Shown: positions 36,335 through 49,989, counted from the stretch's first letter. The stretch: 64,000 nucleotides of DNA from Atrina japonica (GCA_030159075.1 BROG01001185.1:30001-94000), one strand, 5' to 3'. The notes: generated from the letters alone by a model not told the origin. Numbers and translations are program-made.

Positions 36335-36856
36335 AAGTACATGCAACTTTACAAGTAAATTGAATCGGTTTGAACTTTCTTAAGGGTGGTTAACCAATTA
36401 ATAGCGTCAACATGTAACCGCCTGTGACAGATTAGGCTCAGTAATCTTGTAGTATGATGTAACATAATCATAACATAATCCTCAACTTAATTCTTTCCGA
36501 TTGTAATCAATTCTGGTATCATTTAAATTATTCCGTATTATAGGACTTAATCATGTTAATGCAGCTTTACTAAAGAAAGAAATCGTTTTCAAGTCCTGAC
36601 TTTGTATAACAAATCTATGAGAGAGTCCCAGTCTCTTATATTTGGTTATCTATAATTCTGGGGGCCATTCCTAGTCCACACCCCTGACATAAGAAAAGTT
36701 ATCCTTTCCCTATGAAAATTTCAACTTTTACATCGCAATAATGTAATGTTTAAGTGCAGAAAACAAAATGAAATTCAAAAAGTAAACTTTTATTTTTATG
36801 TAAACACACTGATTTTGATCATCTAGATAATTTTCTTTCAATTTCATTCTTTGTAG
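36335..36856. other. intronic sequence, nothing recognised
   Basis: No gene or repeat is supported. Confidence 0.4.
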
Positions 36857-38385
36857 GTCAACCACAATTTCCTGTACAAGATGTCAACTGAAATGTCTTG
36901 TATAAATTGTCAACCACAATGTCCCATACAAGATGTCAACCACAATGTCCTATACAAGATGTCAACTCCAATGTCTCATACAAGATGTCAACTCCAATGT
37001 CCCATACCAGATGTCATCCACAATGTCCTATACAAGATGTCAACTCCAATGTCCTATACAAGATGTCAACTCCAATGTCTCATACAAGATGTCAACTCCA
37101 ATGTCCCATACAAGATGTCAACCCCAATGTCCTGTACGAGATGTCAACTCCAATGTCCTATACAAAATGTCAACTCCAATGTCCCATACAAGATGTCAGC
37201 TCCAATGTCTCATAGAAGATGTCAATGTCAACTCCAATGTCCCATAGAAGATGTCAACTCCAATGTCCTGTACAAAATGTCAACTCCAATGTCCTGTACA
37301 AGATGTCAGCTCCAATGTCTCATAGATGTCAATGTCAACTCCAATGTCCCATAGAAGATGTCAACTCTAATGTCCCAAAGAAGATGTCAACTCCAATGTC
37401 CTGTACAAGATGTCAACTCCAAAGTCCTATACAAGATGTAAACCCCAATGTCCTGTACAAGATATCAACTCCAATGTCCTGTACAAGATGTCAACTCCAA
37501 TGTCCCATATAAGATGTCAACTCCAATGTCCTGTACAAGATGTCAACTCCAATGTCCTGTACAAGATGTCAACTCCAATGTCCCATACAAGATGTCAACT
37601 CCAATGTCCTGTACAAGATGTCAACTCCAATGTCCTGTACAAGATGTCAACTCCAATGTCCTGTACAAGATGTCAACTCCAATGTCCTGTACCAGATGTC
37701 AACCCCAATGTCCTGTACAAGATGTCAACTCCAATGTCCTGTACAAGATGTCAACTCCAATGTCCTGTACGAGATGTCAACTCCAATGTCCTGTACAGGA
37801 TGTCAACCCCAATGTCCTGTACGAGATGTCAACTCCAATGTCCTGTACAAGATGTCAACTCCAATGTCCTGTACGAGATGTCAACTCCAATGTCCTGTAC
37901 AAGATGTCAACTCCAATGTCCTGTACAAGATGTCAACTCCAAAGTCCTATAGAAGATGTCAACTCCAATGTCCTATACAAGATGTTAACTCCAATGTCCT
38001 GTACAAGATGTCAACTCCAATGTCCCATAAAAGATGTAAACTCCAATGTCCCATAAAAGATGTCAACTCCAATGTCCTGAACAAGATGTCAACTCCAATG
38101 TCCTGTACCAGATGTCAACTCCAATGTCCTGAACAAGATGTCAACTCTAATGTCCTATACAAGATGTTAACTCCAATGTCCCATAGAAGATGTCAACTCC
38201 AATGTCCTGTACAAGATGTCAACTCCAATGTCCTGTACAAGATGTCAACTCCAATGTCCTGTACAAGATGTCAACTCCAATGTCCTGTACAAGATGTCAA
38301 CTCCAATGTCCTGTACAAGATGTCAACTCCAATGTCCTGTACAAGATGTCAACTCCAGTGTCCTGTACAAAATATCAAACCTTGA
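36857..38385. repeat. 26-bp minisatellite, about 1.5 kb
   Basis: About 58 units of ATGTCAACTCCAATGTCCTG plus TACAAG, with point variants (CCCATACAAG, CTATACAAG). No unit carries a stop in the three plus frames, so all three are open for long distances (up to 281 codons) and encode the same 26-residue periodic peptide. There is no exon signal and it is not treated as a gene. Confidence 0.95.
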
Positions 38386-38931
38386 TCACATTTGGATTTA
38401 TATTCCAAAGAGAAATCCTGACAAAAGACACAACCCCCCCCCACCCCATTTGTTTTTTTTATGATGGTGTCATCAGAATTAGACAAAACAATGAGTCACT
38501 CAACCTTGTTGGCTTTGTGCACCAAACTGCGACTGTCAGAAAGATGTAAGTCTATGAAGTAAGGAAGATTGATTTTCTGTCAGAATACAATCGCCTATTT
38601 ATACCGATACGATAGTGACAAGAAAATGTGATTCAAGTCGCAGTCCATAATGCCACCTCACGTCACAAAGTTTAATCTCATAATGTAAAAATAATTTTGT
38701 TGTGGTCGTAAAAAGACCTATTGGACGTTTTTACACAGTTTTCCAATAATACAGTTAATATACCCAATATCGATTTCTATTTTTGGTTTTCTTATCATAA
38801 CTCAAACAAAAGTCTAAATCAGACTTAATCAAAGTCTCTCCGTTTCCACAGGCAGTGGTGACAAAAATTAAATGTTAGGAATTTGGCGGCACTTTTCAAA
38901 CATATTTTTAGATAAAATTGTTTTTCTGAGA
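38386..38931. other. intronic sequence, nothing recognised
   Basis: Includes a short C run (about 38435). No exon. Confidence 0.4.
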
Positions 38932-39498
38932 TACAGTGGAATCTTGCCTAAGCACCATCTTGCTTAGGAAACTACCTCCTATAACCTTGCCTTAACATCA
39001 CCTTTCAAAGGAAACCACCTCCTAGAACCTTGCCTTAATACCACCTTGCCTAGGTGAACACCTCCTAGAACCTTGCCTTAACACCACCTTGCTTAGAAGA
39101 CCACTTCCTATAATATTGCCTAAAACCTTGCTTAGGAAACCACCTCCTGAAATCTTGCCTTAAAACCACTTTGCTTAGGAAACCTCCTCCTAGAACCTTG
39201 CCTTAACACCACCTAACTTAGGAGACCACCTCCTACAATCTTGCCTAAACATGTAAACACTGCCTTGCTAAGGAAACCACCTCCTTGAAGTGTGCCTAAA
39301 TCCCACCTTGCTAAGGAGACCACCTCCTTCAACTTTGCCTAAACAGGTAAACACTGCCTTGCTTACGAAAACCACCCCTAGAACCTTACCTAAATATCAC
39401 CTTGCTAAGGAGACCACCTCCTACAACTTTGCCTCAACATGTAAACACCGCCTTGCTAAGGAAACCACCTCCTTGAATTGTGCCTAAATCCCACCTTG
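38932..39498. repeat. about 43-bp tandem repeat starting at a family C end
   Basis: Begins TACAGTGGAATCTTGCC, a family C-type terminus, then repeats AAACCACCTCCTAGAACCTT and GCCTTAACACCACCTTGC in units of about 43 bp or longer composites. Confidence 0.8.
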
Positions 39499-40195
39499 CT
39501 GACAGAAGACAAACTGACAGATGACAAACTGACAGAACACAAACTCAAAAAGCAAACTGACAGAAGACAAGATCACAAGAGACAAGATCACTGAAGAAAA
39601 GCTCACAGAAGACAATCTCACAGGAGAGAAACTCACAGGGGACAAAATCACGGAAGACAAACTGACAAAAGATATGCAATAAGACAAAGAGATACAAGAC
39701 AAAATAACAGAAAACAAACTGACAGGAGCCAAATCACAGGAGACAAACTGACAGAAAACAAACTCACAGGAGACAAACTGACAAAAAAAAAAACTCACAG
39801 GAGACAAACTGATGGAAAACAAACTGACAGGAGACAAACTGACGGAAAACAAACTGACAGAAAACAAACTGACAGGAGACAAACTGATAGGAGACAAACT
39901 GACAGTAAACAAACTCACAGGAGACAAACTCAAAAAAGACATGTGACAATTCAACACAAGATAAAGATATATAATACAAACTGACGGATGACAAACTGAC
40001 AGATGACAAACTCAAAAAACAAACTGACAGATGACAAACTGACAGAAGACAAACTAACAGAAGAAAAACTGACAGATGACAAACTGACAGATGACAAACT
40101 CAAAAAACAAACTGACAGAAGACACATGTGACAAAGTTACACAAGACAAAATTGCATGAGACAAACTCTCAGGAAACACTCACATGACATGAACT
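39499..40195. repeat. 15-bp minisatellite (GACAAACTGACAGGA)
   Basis: About 40 units of 15 bp with AACTCACAGGA, AACTGACAGAA and other variants, broken by some longer spacers. The edges are diffuse. Confidence 0.9.
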
Positions 40196-40417
40196 CATGA
40201 AAGAAAAATTAAAATGTTACTAGCTCCAAACTGACATCAAGTCAAAGGTTGAACACATTCTGAGCTTCAACTACCCCCACCCAATTCACATAACCTGCTA
40301 TCTCCCAGTGTGAAAAGATTTATCACTACACAATGTCAGTAATACATAGATAGTGAATAAAAAAGTTGAAATTGTGTATTTCTGTGAAATAAGTTGTTTT
40401 TCCTTTGCAATACACAC

Positions 40418-41465
40418 AAAAACATACATAGAAAACATGAACACACACATACAGACACACATATATACAAACATACACACACATACAATCATACATACAC
40501 ACATACACAGACATACAATCATACAAACACACACACACATACAGACACACATACAGACACACATACATACAAACATACACACACACACAATCATACATAC
40601 ACACATCACACACCACATACAATCATACAAACACAGACACACATACAGACACACATACAGACACAAACATACACACACATACAATCATACACACACACAT
40701 ACATAAACACGCACACACATACAGACACACACATAAATACATACACACACATACAATCATACATACACACATACACAGACATACAATCATACATACACAC
40801 ATACATAAACACACACACACATACAGACACACATACATACAAACATACACACACATACAATCATACACACACACATACATAAACACAGACACACATACAG
40901 ACACACATACATACATACACACACAACAATCATACAAACACATACAATCATACACACACACATACATAAACACGCACACACATACAGACACATACAATCA
41001 TACACACACATACATAAACACGCTCACACATACAGACACACATACATAAACACACACACACATACAGACAGACACACATACAATACACATACATACAATC
41101 ATACATACACACATACATAAACACGCTCACACATACACACACATACATAAACACACACACACACATACAGACACACACATACATACACAACATACAATCA
41201 TACACACACACATACATAAACATGCACACACACATACATAAACATGCATACACACACATACAATCATACAAACACACATACATAAACACGCTCACACATA
41301 CAGACACACATAAATACATACACACAAATACAATCATACATATACACATACATAAACACACACACATATAGACACACATATATACAAACATACACACACA
41401 TACAATCATACACACACACATACATAAACACGCACACACATACAGACAGACACACATACACAGAG
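40418..41465. repeat. (ACACAT) complex microsatellite, about 1 kb
   Basis: Irregular mixture of ACACACATACA, CAATCATAC, CATAAACACG and ACAGACAC. Many frames stay open on both strands purely because of composition. Confidence 0.95.
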
Positions 41466-41703
41466 CACTCAATCTACATAAGGCTTTGTGTTTAAAATGT
41501 ACATCGTGAACATGTATAGGAACGTATTCTTATGGTAACTTTGACTAAATAACTATGTTTTAAAATACACAGGGATATTTGAACAATTTTCATGACAAAA
41601 GCTCCAAATTCTCTTTGTGGTAGGAGAAAAGTATATTGAATTAGTTTCAATTATAGTTTTGAATATTTAATTTTTCACCTGTTATAAGTTTCATTTTGCT
41701 TAC

Positions 41704-41810
41704 CTGAGTGAGTAATTTATGATCACAAACCTTTGTCAAGTTCTGTATGACAAGAATCAAATGTGCACGGAACACCTTGTCGTCAACAGAGTCAATCAAT
41801 TTTCTTTTTT
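41704..41810 (-). CDS. candidate exon, 107 bp, phase 1 to 0
   Basis: Minus-strand candidate with donor CAG|GTAAGC and a weak acceptor (TTTGAAATAG). It would encode 35 residues starting KRKLIDSVDDKVF and ending DHKLLTQ, a mixed charged and hydrophobic sequence that looks protein-like. Length and both phases are identical to the exon at 61965-61859. It therefore cannot follow that exon in frame and could only replace it, or belong to another transcript. The open frame extends upstream to about 41862, so other acceptors are possible. No homologue is recognised. Confidence 0.28.
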
Positions 41811-43369
41811 CTATTTCAAATGGGAATATTGGTTTCTCACTTTTTGACCAGACATTTATCAAGTTCAGACATACACCTAATTTTTAATCCAAATGAATTA
41901 TCCAGTTTCAATGTATTTTCTCCTTTGTTGAATGATGGGATACAGAGTCCATTCCAGCATGTCATAAATAATATTTCACAGACTTGAATAACTTATTTTT
42001 TTTCCTCACTTTTTCTCTCAATTTTATTTTTCATAAGAATTTCAATGTCTCATTGCCAAAGTCAATTAGCAGATTTAAAAAATGGATTACATTTTGTAAT
42101 GATATATCGACTCAGATATATTCCCCAATTTATCTTAAGTGTCAGATAAAATTAGAATCATACTCCTAAATCAGATCACTTTCCTTCACAAGCTGAAAAA
42201 ATTCAAATTGTCTTTTTGATAAAAAATAATGAATGCTCCCTACTTTCTGATTTTCAATTAGGATATCACATGACCACAATTTTTTAATTCTTATTTCAGA
42301 GATATGTAATTTAACCAAATATTTTTATATTTCTCTCTCCATTTCCTGAGACTATTTCTATGTTTGTTTTGTTTTTTTTATCGCAAAGAACTTTCTGATT
42401 CAAATGGCATCTGTATCAAGGCAAAGATCAATAACAGATTATTTATCCCAAGGCTTAATTAATTCCGAGTCCAAATTGTTAATCCAGTATTTTGATTGGT
42501 GATGTTATCAGCAAAAAACGTAAATACTGTCGATACAAACAAAACTATTGATATAAGTGTATCGTTGTTAATCCACATAAAATATGAAGCGAGAACAGAT
42601 CCGGACAGAATAGGACACCAGAAGAATCTTACGAGATCAAAATACGACACTATTGCGATCTTATCTCAACAAAATATAGCACAATCAGCATGAATTATGA
42701 TCTGCGAAATACATTCCCTTTCTAAAAAAAGTTTAAGCCATGGAATTCTCCTTTGCGGTGTATTTCACCTTAGTTCACGCTGTAATCAATCAGTTCTTTA
42801 GGTTTCTTTAATCTCTAACATATACACGCTTAAATCAAAATATTTTCTTTTTCTCTTCTATAAATCCAAACTTTGGCCCCACCTGTAGTGTAACTTTGCA
42901 GTCTCTACACGTTTATTACCACAGGGGGTGCTGAGGCATACATCACCATACCATGCTTTGCAAACGGCACCCTTAGCAATAAGAAATAAGTGTTGTGTCA
43001 ATGTAATGGCTTGTGTTACGATTTGCGATAAACTATCAGGCATTTAAAATCCTCGTCACAATGAAATCAATGCAAAACGCGACAAATCTTGTCCTATACC
43101 AATAAACGCTAATCTCTTCGGCACATGTTGACTGTATTTCATGAGGTAACGTTACACAGAACCATTTAAATGGCATTGTCTGTTTCCAGTAAAAAACTAA
43201 ATCATTTTTAATATAAGCAAGAAAGATTTTATATGTCTATATAGTTCATTGTTTTCTTTAAGATTTATTATGTACAAAGTTAAAAAATACCAAGTATTTG
43301 TACCAAGTATTTGTAAACAATTTTGTTCACTTTAAAAAAAAAAAGAAAAAAAGATAATTATATGAAATG
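41811..43369. other. intronic sequence with candidate exons only
   Basis: Apart from the candidate at 43043-42895 and an unsupported plus frame at 42496-42693, nothing is recognised. Confidence 0.35.
42895..43043 (-). CDS. candidate first exon or small open frame
   Basis: Minus-strand ATG frame starting MPDSLSQIVTQAITLTQ and continuing through GAVCKAWYGDVCLS. A donor-like CAG|GTGGGG occurs after LHY, which would end the exon in phase 2; without splicing the frame stops at 42858. The region is less A+T rich than its surroundings. Three cysteines and a tryptophan make the peptide look protein-like, but no family is recognised. A phase 2 end does not fit the exons listed here. Chance or an old mobile element is equally possible. 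Confidence 0.2.
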
Positions 43370-43638
43370 TATTAGCGATAGTATCTATGAAAATGAATGA
43401 TAATGATAACAGAATGATCATGACGATGACAGAAATAATATTGGAGAATACAAAATAATAATAATGATTACAATGATGATAATGACATTAAAAAAATAAT
43501 AAGAAGAATGATTATGATAATAATAATAATAAATAATAATAATGATAATAATAATGATAATAATAATAATAATATTAATAATAGTAATAATAATAATAAT
43601 GATTATGATAATAATAAATAATAATTATAATAATGGTT

Positions 43639-43670
<32 letters not shown>

Positions 43671-43820
43671 TAATAATAATAATAATGATTATGATAATAA
43701 TAATAAAGAAATAAGGAAATGATAATGATAATAAAAATGACGATAAAATTATTGATAATAACAATAGAAATAATAAATAAATAATAATAATAATAATAAT
43801 GATAATAATAATTTAAATCT
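43370..43820. repeat. (AAT)n-rich microsatellite
   Basis: About 450 bp of AATAATAATGATAATAAT with GAT and AAAT interruptions. Confidence 0.93.
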
Positions 43821-44029
43821 TAGATAATGATAATATTTTAAAAACAAACCCAATAGACTATGAATATGCTGTTGAAGAATCTCAAATAAATAGGATGATG
43901 ATGAAATCAATCTCAAAAGATTGGACGTATCAAGGTGATATGGCTTGACAATAATTCATCAAATCTATTTCAATGCTGGATCTGTTTTTATAAAAAATAA
44001 TGCATGAACATTTCTGTATGTGTGTATTG

Positions 44030-44300
44030 TATGTGTATTTATGCATGTGTATGCATTGACATTTATGTGTACATGTGTATGTGTTGACATTTATGTGTAC
44101 ATGTGTATGTGTTGACATTTATGTGTACATGTGTATGTGTTGACATTTATGTGTACATGTGTATGTGTTGACATTTATGTGTACATGTGTATGTGTTGAC
44201 ATTTATGTGTACATGTGTATGTGTTGACATTTATGTGTACATGTGTATGTGTTAATATGTGTACATGTGTATGTGTAGACATTTATGTGTATATGTGTAT
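44030..44300. repeat. 28-bp minisatellite
   Basis: Units of GACATTTATGTGTACATGTG plus TATGTGTT, about nine copies. Confidence 0.92.
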
Positions 44301-44640
44301 GTGTAGACATTTATGTGTACATTTGTATGTGTAGACATTTATGTGTACATGTGTATGTGTACATGTTTATGGGTGTATACTTATGTGTGTATGTGTGCAC
44401 ATTTATTTATGTGTATGCTTATGTATGCATATGTACAATGTATGTGTGCATGCATATTTGTGCACATCTATGTATGTATGTTTATGTGTGCATATCTGTA
44501 TGTATATTTATGTGTGTATGTGTATATATTTATGTGTATATGTGTATATATTTATGTATGTCTACATGTTCACATGTGTATGTGTTAATTGATGCATATG
44601 TGTACATGTGTGTATATGTCTGTGTGTATTAGATTTAATG
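44301..44640. repeat. TATGTG low complexity
   Basis: Decayed continuation of the 28-bp array. Confidence 0.85.
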
Positions 44641-44649
44641 TGTATATAT

Positions 44650-44754
44650 CTCGCTGTCTGTCTCTCTCTCTGTCTCTCCCTCTGTATCTGTCTCTCTCTG
44701 TCTGCCTCTCTCTGTGTCTGTCTCTCTTTCTGTCTGTCTGTCTCTCTGTCTGTC

Positions 44755-44798
<44 letters not shown>
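44650..44798. repeat. (TC)n/(TGTC)n microsatellite
   Basis: About 150 bp of TCTCTGTCTGTC. Confidence 0.95.
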
Positions 44799-44799
<1 letters not shown>

Positions 44800-45483
44800 T
44801 GTGTATGTCTGTGATATATGTCCGACTATACACATACCTGGCTGTATTTATAAAAGTCTTTTGTCAATACTAGTACAGATTTAGATTTTTCTAATCAGCT
44901 TGTTTGGTAAAGGACTCAGAGATAACCAGGGGGTTTTAAATCGCTATTTGACTTGTCCATTTAAAAGCACCAAGATTATCTACTTTCTATATGGTTAAAA
45001 ATACCAGACCTCTCAATTTTGATTGTACAAGAGATTTATTTATTTTTCATGAACCGAGTCAACCGTACATTTTTTTAATGATGGAGATATAAGATTGATA
45101 TCTACACAACAGTGACAAATTTTTCAGATAAACACAATTTAATAGAGTCAAACAACATACAGAGCAGTGCCATCAATTTATGAACGAATCTACGCTTCCC
45201 CAGTATCTTTAAAGTCAAACTATCTTTTGAGAAATTATTCTCCTGATATATTTTTAACATTTTTTTTTTTAAATCTCATTCTCTTGTAGCTTAATCCATG
45301 TATTTTCTTCTCACAAATCACTGATTATTTTGTGATACTAAAGTTTCTAGATACAATGTATTTTCTTTACAACAAGATACAACATATTTTCTTGGAGTGA
45401 TTTACAAAGAACAGAGAAGGAAATGATGCTGCAAAATAAAAAAAGGTTCAAATAAAAATGTTATGAGGTCAATCTGTATATAT
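44799..45483. other. intronic sequence, nothing recognised
   Basis: A+T rich with no supported exon. Confidence 0.4.
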
Positions 45484-45577
45484 TTAACATCATCAGCCCC
45501 TGAAAAACAATGGACTCTTCTGTAAATCAATGACTTAGGCTAGTCCAAAGTGTCTTTATGGATGAAAATAGACTTAA
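45484..45577. mobile_element. family B element
   Basis: From TTAACATCATCAGCCCCTG to a degraded right end. The inside, GAAAAACAATGGACTCTTCT, is intact. Confidence 0.6.
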
Positions 45578-45627
45578 AAATAAAGTCACTGGAACCTATT
45601 TAAAAAAATATGGTTTTATTTAAAAAG

Positions 45628-45809
45628 TACAGTAAAACCTGCTTTAGCAACCACCTGTGTATAAAGACCACGTGGTAACAAAGACCATTTTTTTGCTGTC
45701 CCCAATAGTACCATAAGTGTACAAATCAACCTGTATATAAAGACCACCTCCCTATAAAGACCACTTTTGTTTTGTCCCTGAGAGGTCGTTATATACAAGC
45801 TTCACTGTA
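45628..45809. mobile_element. family C element, best-preserved copy
   Basis: 182 bp. The left end TACAGTAAAACCTGCTTTAG and the right end ATATACAAGCTTCACTGTA form an inverted repeat of about 14 bp, both starting with TA. This copy is in the opposite orientation to those at 1841 and 15015. TA plus CAGT termini suggest a Tc1/mariner-type non-autonomous element (inference). Confidence 0.72.
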
Positions 45810-46099
45810 ATGGGAAAATGATGTTTGTTCACAATCTTATGACATGATACTGTACATCTTCAACATTTAATTAAACATCTAGTAATTCTCCCTTTGGTGG
45901 TCCCCTTTTGGGGATTTTTGAATTGTCAAAATTCTTATCAAGGAATTGATTTCAATATTTTCTTCACAAATAAAATTGGGAAATCATTGACCACAGATTA
46001 TTTAAGTTGTTACACTAGACACTAGATTGTTAGTAGTCATGTTCACTTTTCCAAAGATTAGGACTATTTAAGGACGGGATATGAAAGCCAATGGATCAT

Positions 46100-46307
46100 T
46101 TTGAAATATAGTGGAACTTGTCTTGAAAAACCATCTGTCATAAAATGCCACCTGTCTTATGTGACCACCTGTCTTATGTGACCACCTGTCTTGAGATACC
46201 ACCTGTCTTATGTAACCACCTGTCTTATGTAACCACCTGTCTCATGTGACTACCTGTCTTATGTGACGACCTGTCTTATGTGACCACCTGTCTTGAGAGA
46301 CACTGTT
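46100..46307. repeat. 18-bp minisatellite from family C wording
   Basis: Units of ACCACCTGTCTTATGTGA, about nine copies, following TAGTGGAACTTGTCTTG, a family C-like start. Confidence 0.85.
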
Positions 46308-46405
46308 TTATATAGAGATGGCCACTATAGCAGGTTTACTATCTATATATATATATATATATATATATAGATAGTAAACCTGCTATAGTGGCCATCTCTA
46401 TATAA
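46308..46405. repeat. perfect 98-bp palindrome
   Basis: The arms at 46308-46356 and 46357-46405 are exact reverse complements as checked by eye. The outer part is TATAGAGATGGCCACTATAG and AGGTTTACTATCT; the centre is alternating TA. It corresponds to two family C ends meeting head to head. Confidence 0.9.
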
Positions 46406-47420
<1,015 letters not shown>

Positions 47421-47512
47421 GTACTCATTCACCCCATAAAACACATTTGGACTGGCCAAAGTCATTGTTTTACAGAAGAGTCCATTGTTTTTGAGGGATT
47501 AATGAGAGAATA
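47421..47512. mobile_element. family B element
   Basis: From TACTCATTCACCCC to GAGGGATTAATGAGA, abutting the SINE fragment. Confidence 0.55.
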
Positions 47513-47570
47513 ATCCTTTAAATACAATCTCTTTTGCTAATCACATTTCAATGGCAGATGTGATGGTCTC

Positions 47571-47621
47571 TTATATGTATATATATATATATATGTATGT
47601 ATATGTATATATATATGTATG

Positions 47622-47662
<41 letters not shown>
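47571..47662. repeat. (TA)n/(TATG)n/(CA)n microsatellite
   Basis: About 90 bp. Confidence 0.95.
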
Positions 47663-47663
<1 letters not shown>

Positions 47664-48308
47664 ATTTTCCTTTATTGTTCCTTAAATCCCCATTATAGGC
47701 CTTAGATGAAACAAGGGAAGAAGTATCTCTGTCAATGTTTCCTTTTGTCTTGTTGCTAAGGACAACAGCAGTCGGTAACCAAGGTAAACAGATAATCAAA
47801 ACAACAGAAAACAAAGATCAAGGTTGCGGTGGTCAAACTGTTTCAGGAAATAATAATTAATTGATCCAAAATCAATACTTCCAAAGATTACAACTGTTTT
47901 CCATTTGCTGGGAAACTATTCGCTAATTGCTTGCTTTGGTTTTATTTGAGTTTATGAGAATGTATGTCTGTGACGCTTTGTCACTGGTAAAGCTTTTAAA
48001 GTGATATTTGAACACAACATACCATAATCAATGGTTTCAGATGTATAACATACAGCTTGGATAAAGGGAGATAATCCAATGTTGAAATCAAGACTTGTAG
48101 TCAAAATAAAGATTTTTTTCAAGGGGCATTAGTTGTGTTAAACCCCCAAAAAATTATTTCCATTTTTTCTACTTTTGCTGCTTGTTCTTGATGTATATTC
48201 ACAAATAAGAAGCATACACAGGTACAGAAATATAATATTCCTGTATATTTTGTTAAAATAAGTTCAGGTGCAGCGTGGTAGTCATATACAAATGGTAGGG
48301 ATGAGTTA
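47663..48308. other. intronic sequence, nothing recognised
   Basis: One AAAGGGAGATAAT motif near 48065. No exon. Confidence 0.4.
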
Positions 48309-49891
48309 TCAAGAAATAAGAGGCCCGATGGGCCGGCCCTGACGGGCACCTGAGCACATTATTAGCTCCCATCAGCATTAACATGACAATAACTGCCCTA
48401 TTGACCTTTTTGTAGATCTTTACCTGTTGAACATTTTTGCTTCTTTCACTTTTACATTTACTAGCTATTATACTTTTCAAGATAATGTCAACAACAACAA
48501 AAAAACATCCAAAAACATGCAAAATCCACAAAAAAGGGAAAATAACTCACATAAAAATTGACCTGACAATTTTGGCCCTATTGACTTTTTTGTAGATCTT
48601 TGCTTCTTGAACATTTTTGCTTCTTTCACTTTTACTCTAGCTATTATACATATCACGATAATGTTAAAAAACATCCAAAAACATGAAAAATCCACTCAAA
48701 AGGGGAAATAACTCCCATAGGGGGTGACCTGACAATTGCGGTCCTACAAATTATTTTGTAGGTCTTTGCATGCTGAACATTTTTGCTTCTTTCACTTTTA
48801 CTCTAGCTATTACACTTTTCAAGATAATGTCAAAAACATGAAAAATCCACTTAAAAGGGGAAATAACTCCCATAAGGGATGATCCAACAATTTAGGGTAT
48901 GTTGACTTTTTTGTATATCTTTACATGCTGAACATTTTTGCTTCTTCACTTTTACTCTAGCTATTATACTTTCCAAAATAATGTCAAAAAACATCCAAAA
49001 ACATGAAAAATCCACAAATAGGGAAAATAACTCACATAAGGGTTGAGCTGACAATTTCCACCAAAATAAAATTTTGGTAAGATTTTTGCAAGCCACTCAT
49101 TTTAAGGTAACGTTTTTTTTTCTAGCTTTCAAAATTTTGGAGATACATGTATTAAATAAGAAAAACCTGTCGACTCATTCATTCTATTTTTAGCCATGAA
49201 AACCATCTTTGGTCCTAGCCCCTTTTCATCCACAAACTTTATGCAGCTTTACATGGTTACACTGTCTGTCAAGTTTGGTTCAAATTGACTTAATGGTTCT
49301 GGAGAAGTAGTCAAAAATGTTGAAATGTTTATATAAACAAAAAAATTTCCATTAAGTTAGGTGTCTGTGACTTTGACCTTTGACCTTGAAATTTTGTCAA
49401 AATGATCCTTAGATAATAATGCCTTACAACTTTCTCATATATCTTTCCATAAAAAAAGTTGATTGGTTTTGAGTTATTAAACAATTTGTTATACAATTGT
49501 ACCCTGCATTACTGAAGTGCCCCCTAGTGGCTAGTTAATGAACAGATTTCATTTTCATTCTCAAACTTTGTAGATATTGACTTAACAATCATGTATACAA
49601 AATTTGAAGGTCATCTGATTATTGGTTCATGAGAATAAGATTTTTAAAGATGTACTAAGTTTTGGTTCTTTTTGGCCTCTTTTGGGGCCCCTATGAGTGC
49701 TAGCCCCTTTCTATTCGCAAACTTTATGCAGCTTCACATGGGGATGATACATGCCAAGTTTGGTTAAAATTGATCCACTTGTTCTTGAGAAGAAGTCAAA
49801 AATGTGTAAATATTAACGACAGACAACGAACAACGTCAGACAAAAGATGATCACAATAGGTCACCCTGAGCCTTTGGCTCATGTGACCTAA
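48309..49891 (+). mobile_element. Helitron-like non-autonomous element, apparently complete
   Basis: 1583 bp. The 5' end is A|TC, nine bases, GAGGC. The 3' end has hairpin TGAGCC-TTT-GGCTCA at 49867-49881, six bases, then CTAA at 49888-49891 followed by T, so the insertion lies between A and T as known for Helitrons. Inside, a block of about 155-185 bp (CTATTATACTTTTCAAGATA, ACATGAAAAATCCAC, GGGGAAATAACTC) occurs four times. There is no Rep/helicase frame, so it would depend on enzymes supplied elsewhere. Confidence 0.72.
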
Positions 49892-49989
49892 TAAACATCT
49901 AGCCTAGTTCATTTTGTTTTAAGGGTAGGGCAATTCCAAGGTTTACTCTGCACCTGTAAGAAGCCAGAATAAAAAAGGATGGTAAGCAT

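Noticed and set aside
36881..38549. Cys-rich repeat protein encoded by long plus frames
   Set aside because: Three overlapping frames give the same repeated peptide from a 26-bp minisatellite; no start context, splice site or non-repeat domain.
40298..41472. Cys/Val/Tyr-rich and Thr/His-rich frames
   Set aside because: Translations of the ACACAT microsatellite; many overlapping frames are open on both strands.
48309..49891. Autonomous Helitron with replicase
   Set aside because: No Rep or helicase coding sequence is present; only the termini support the call.
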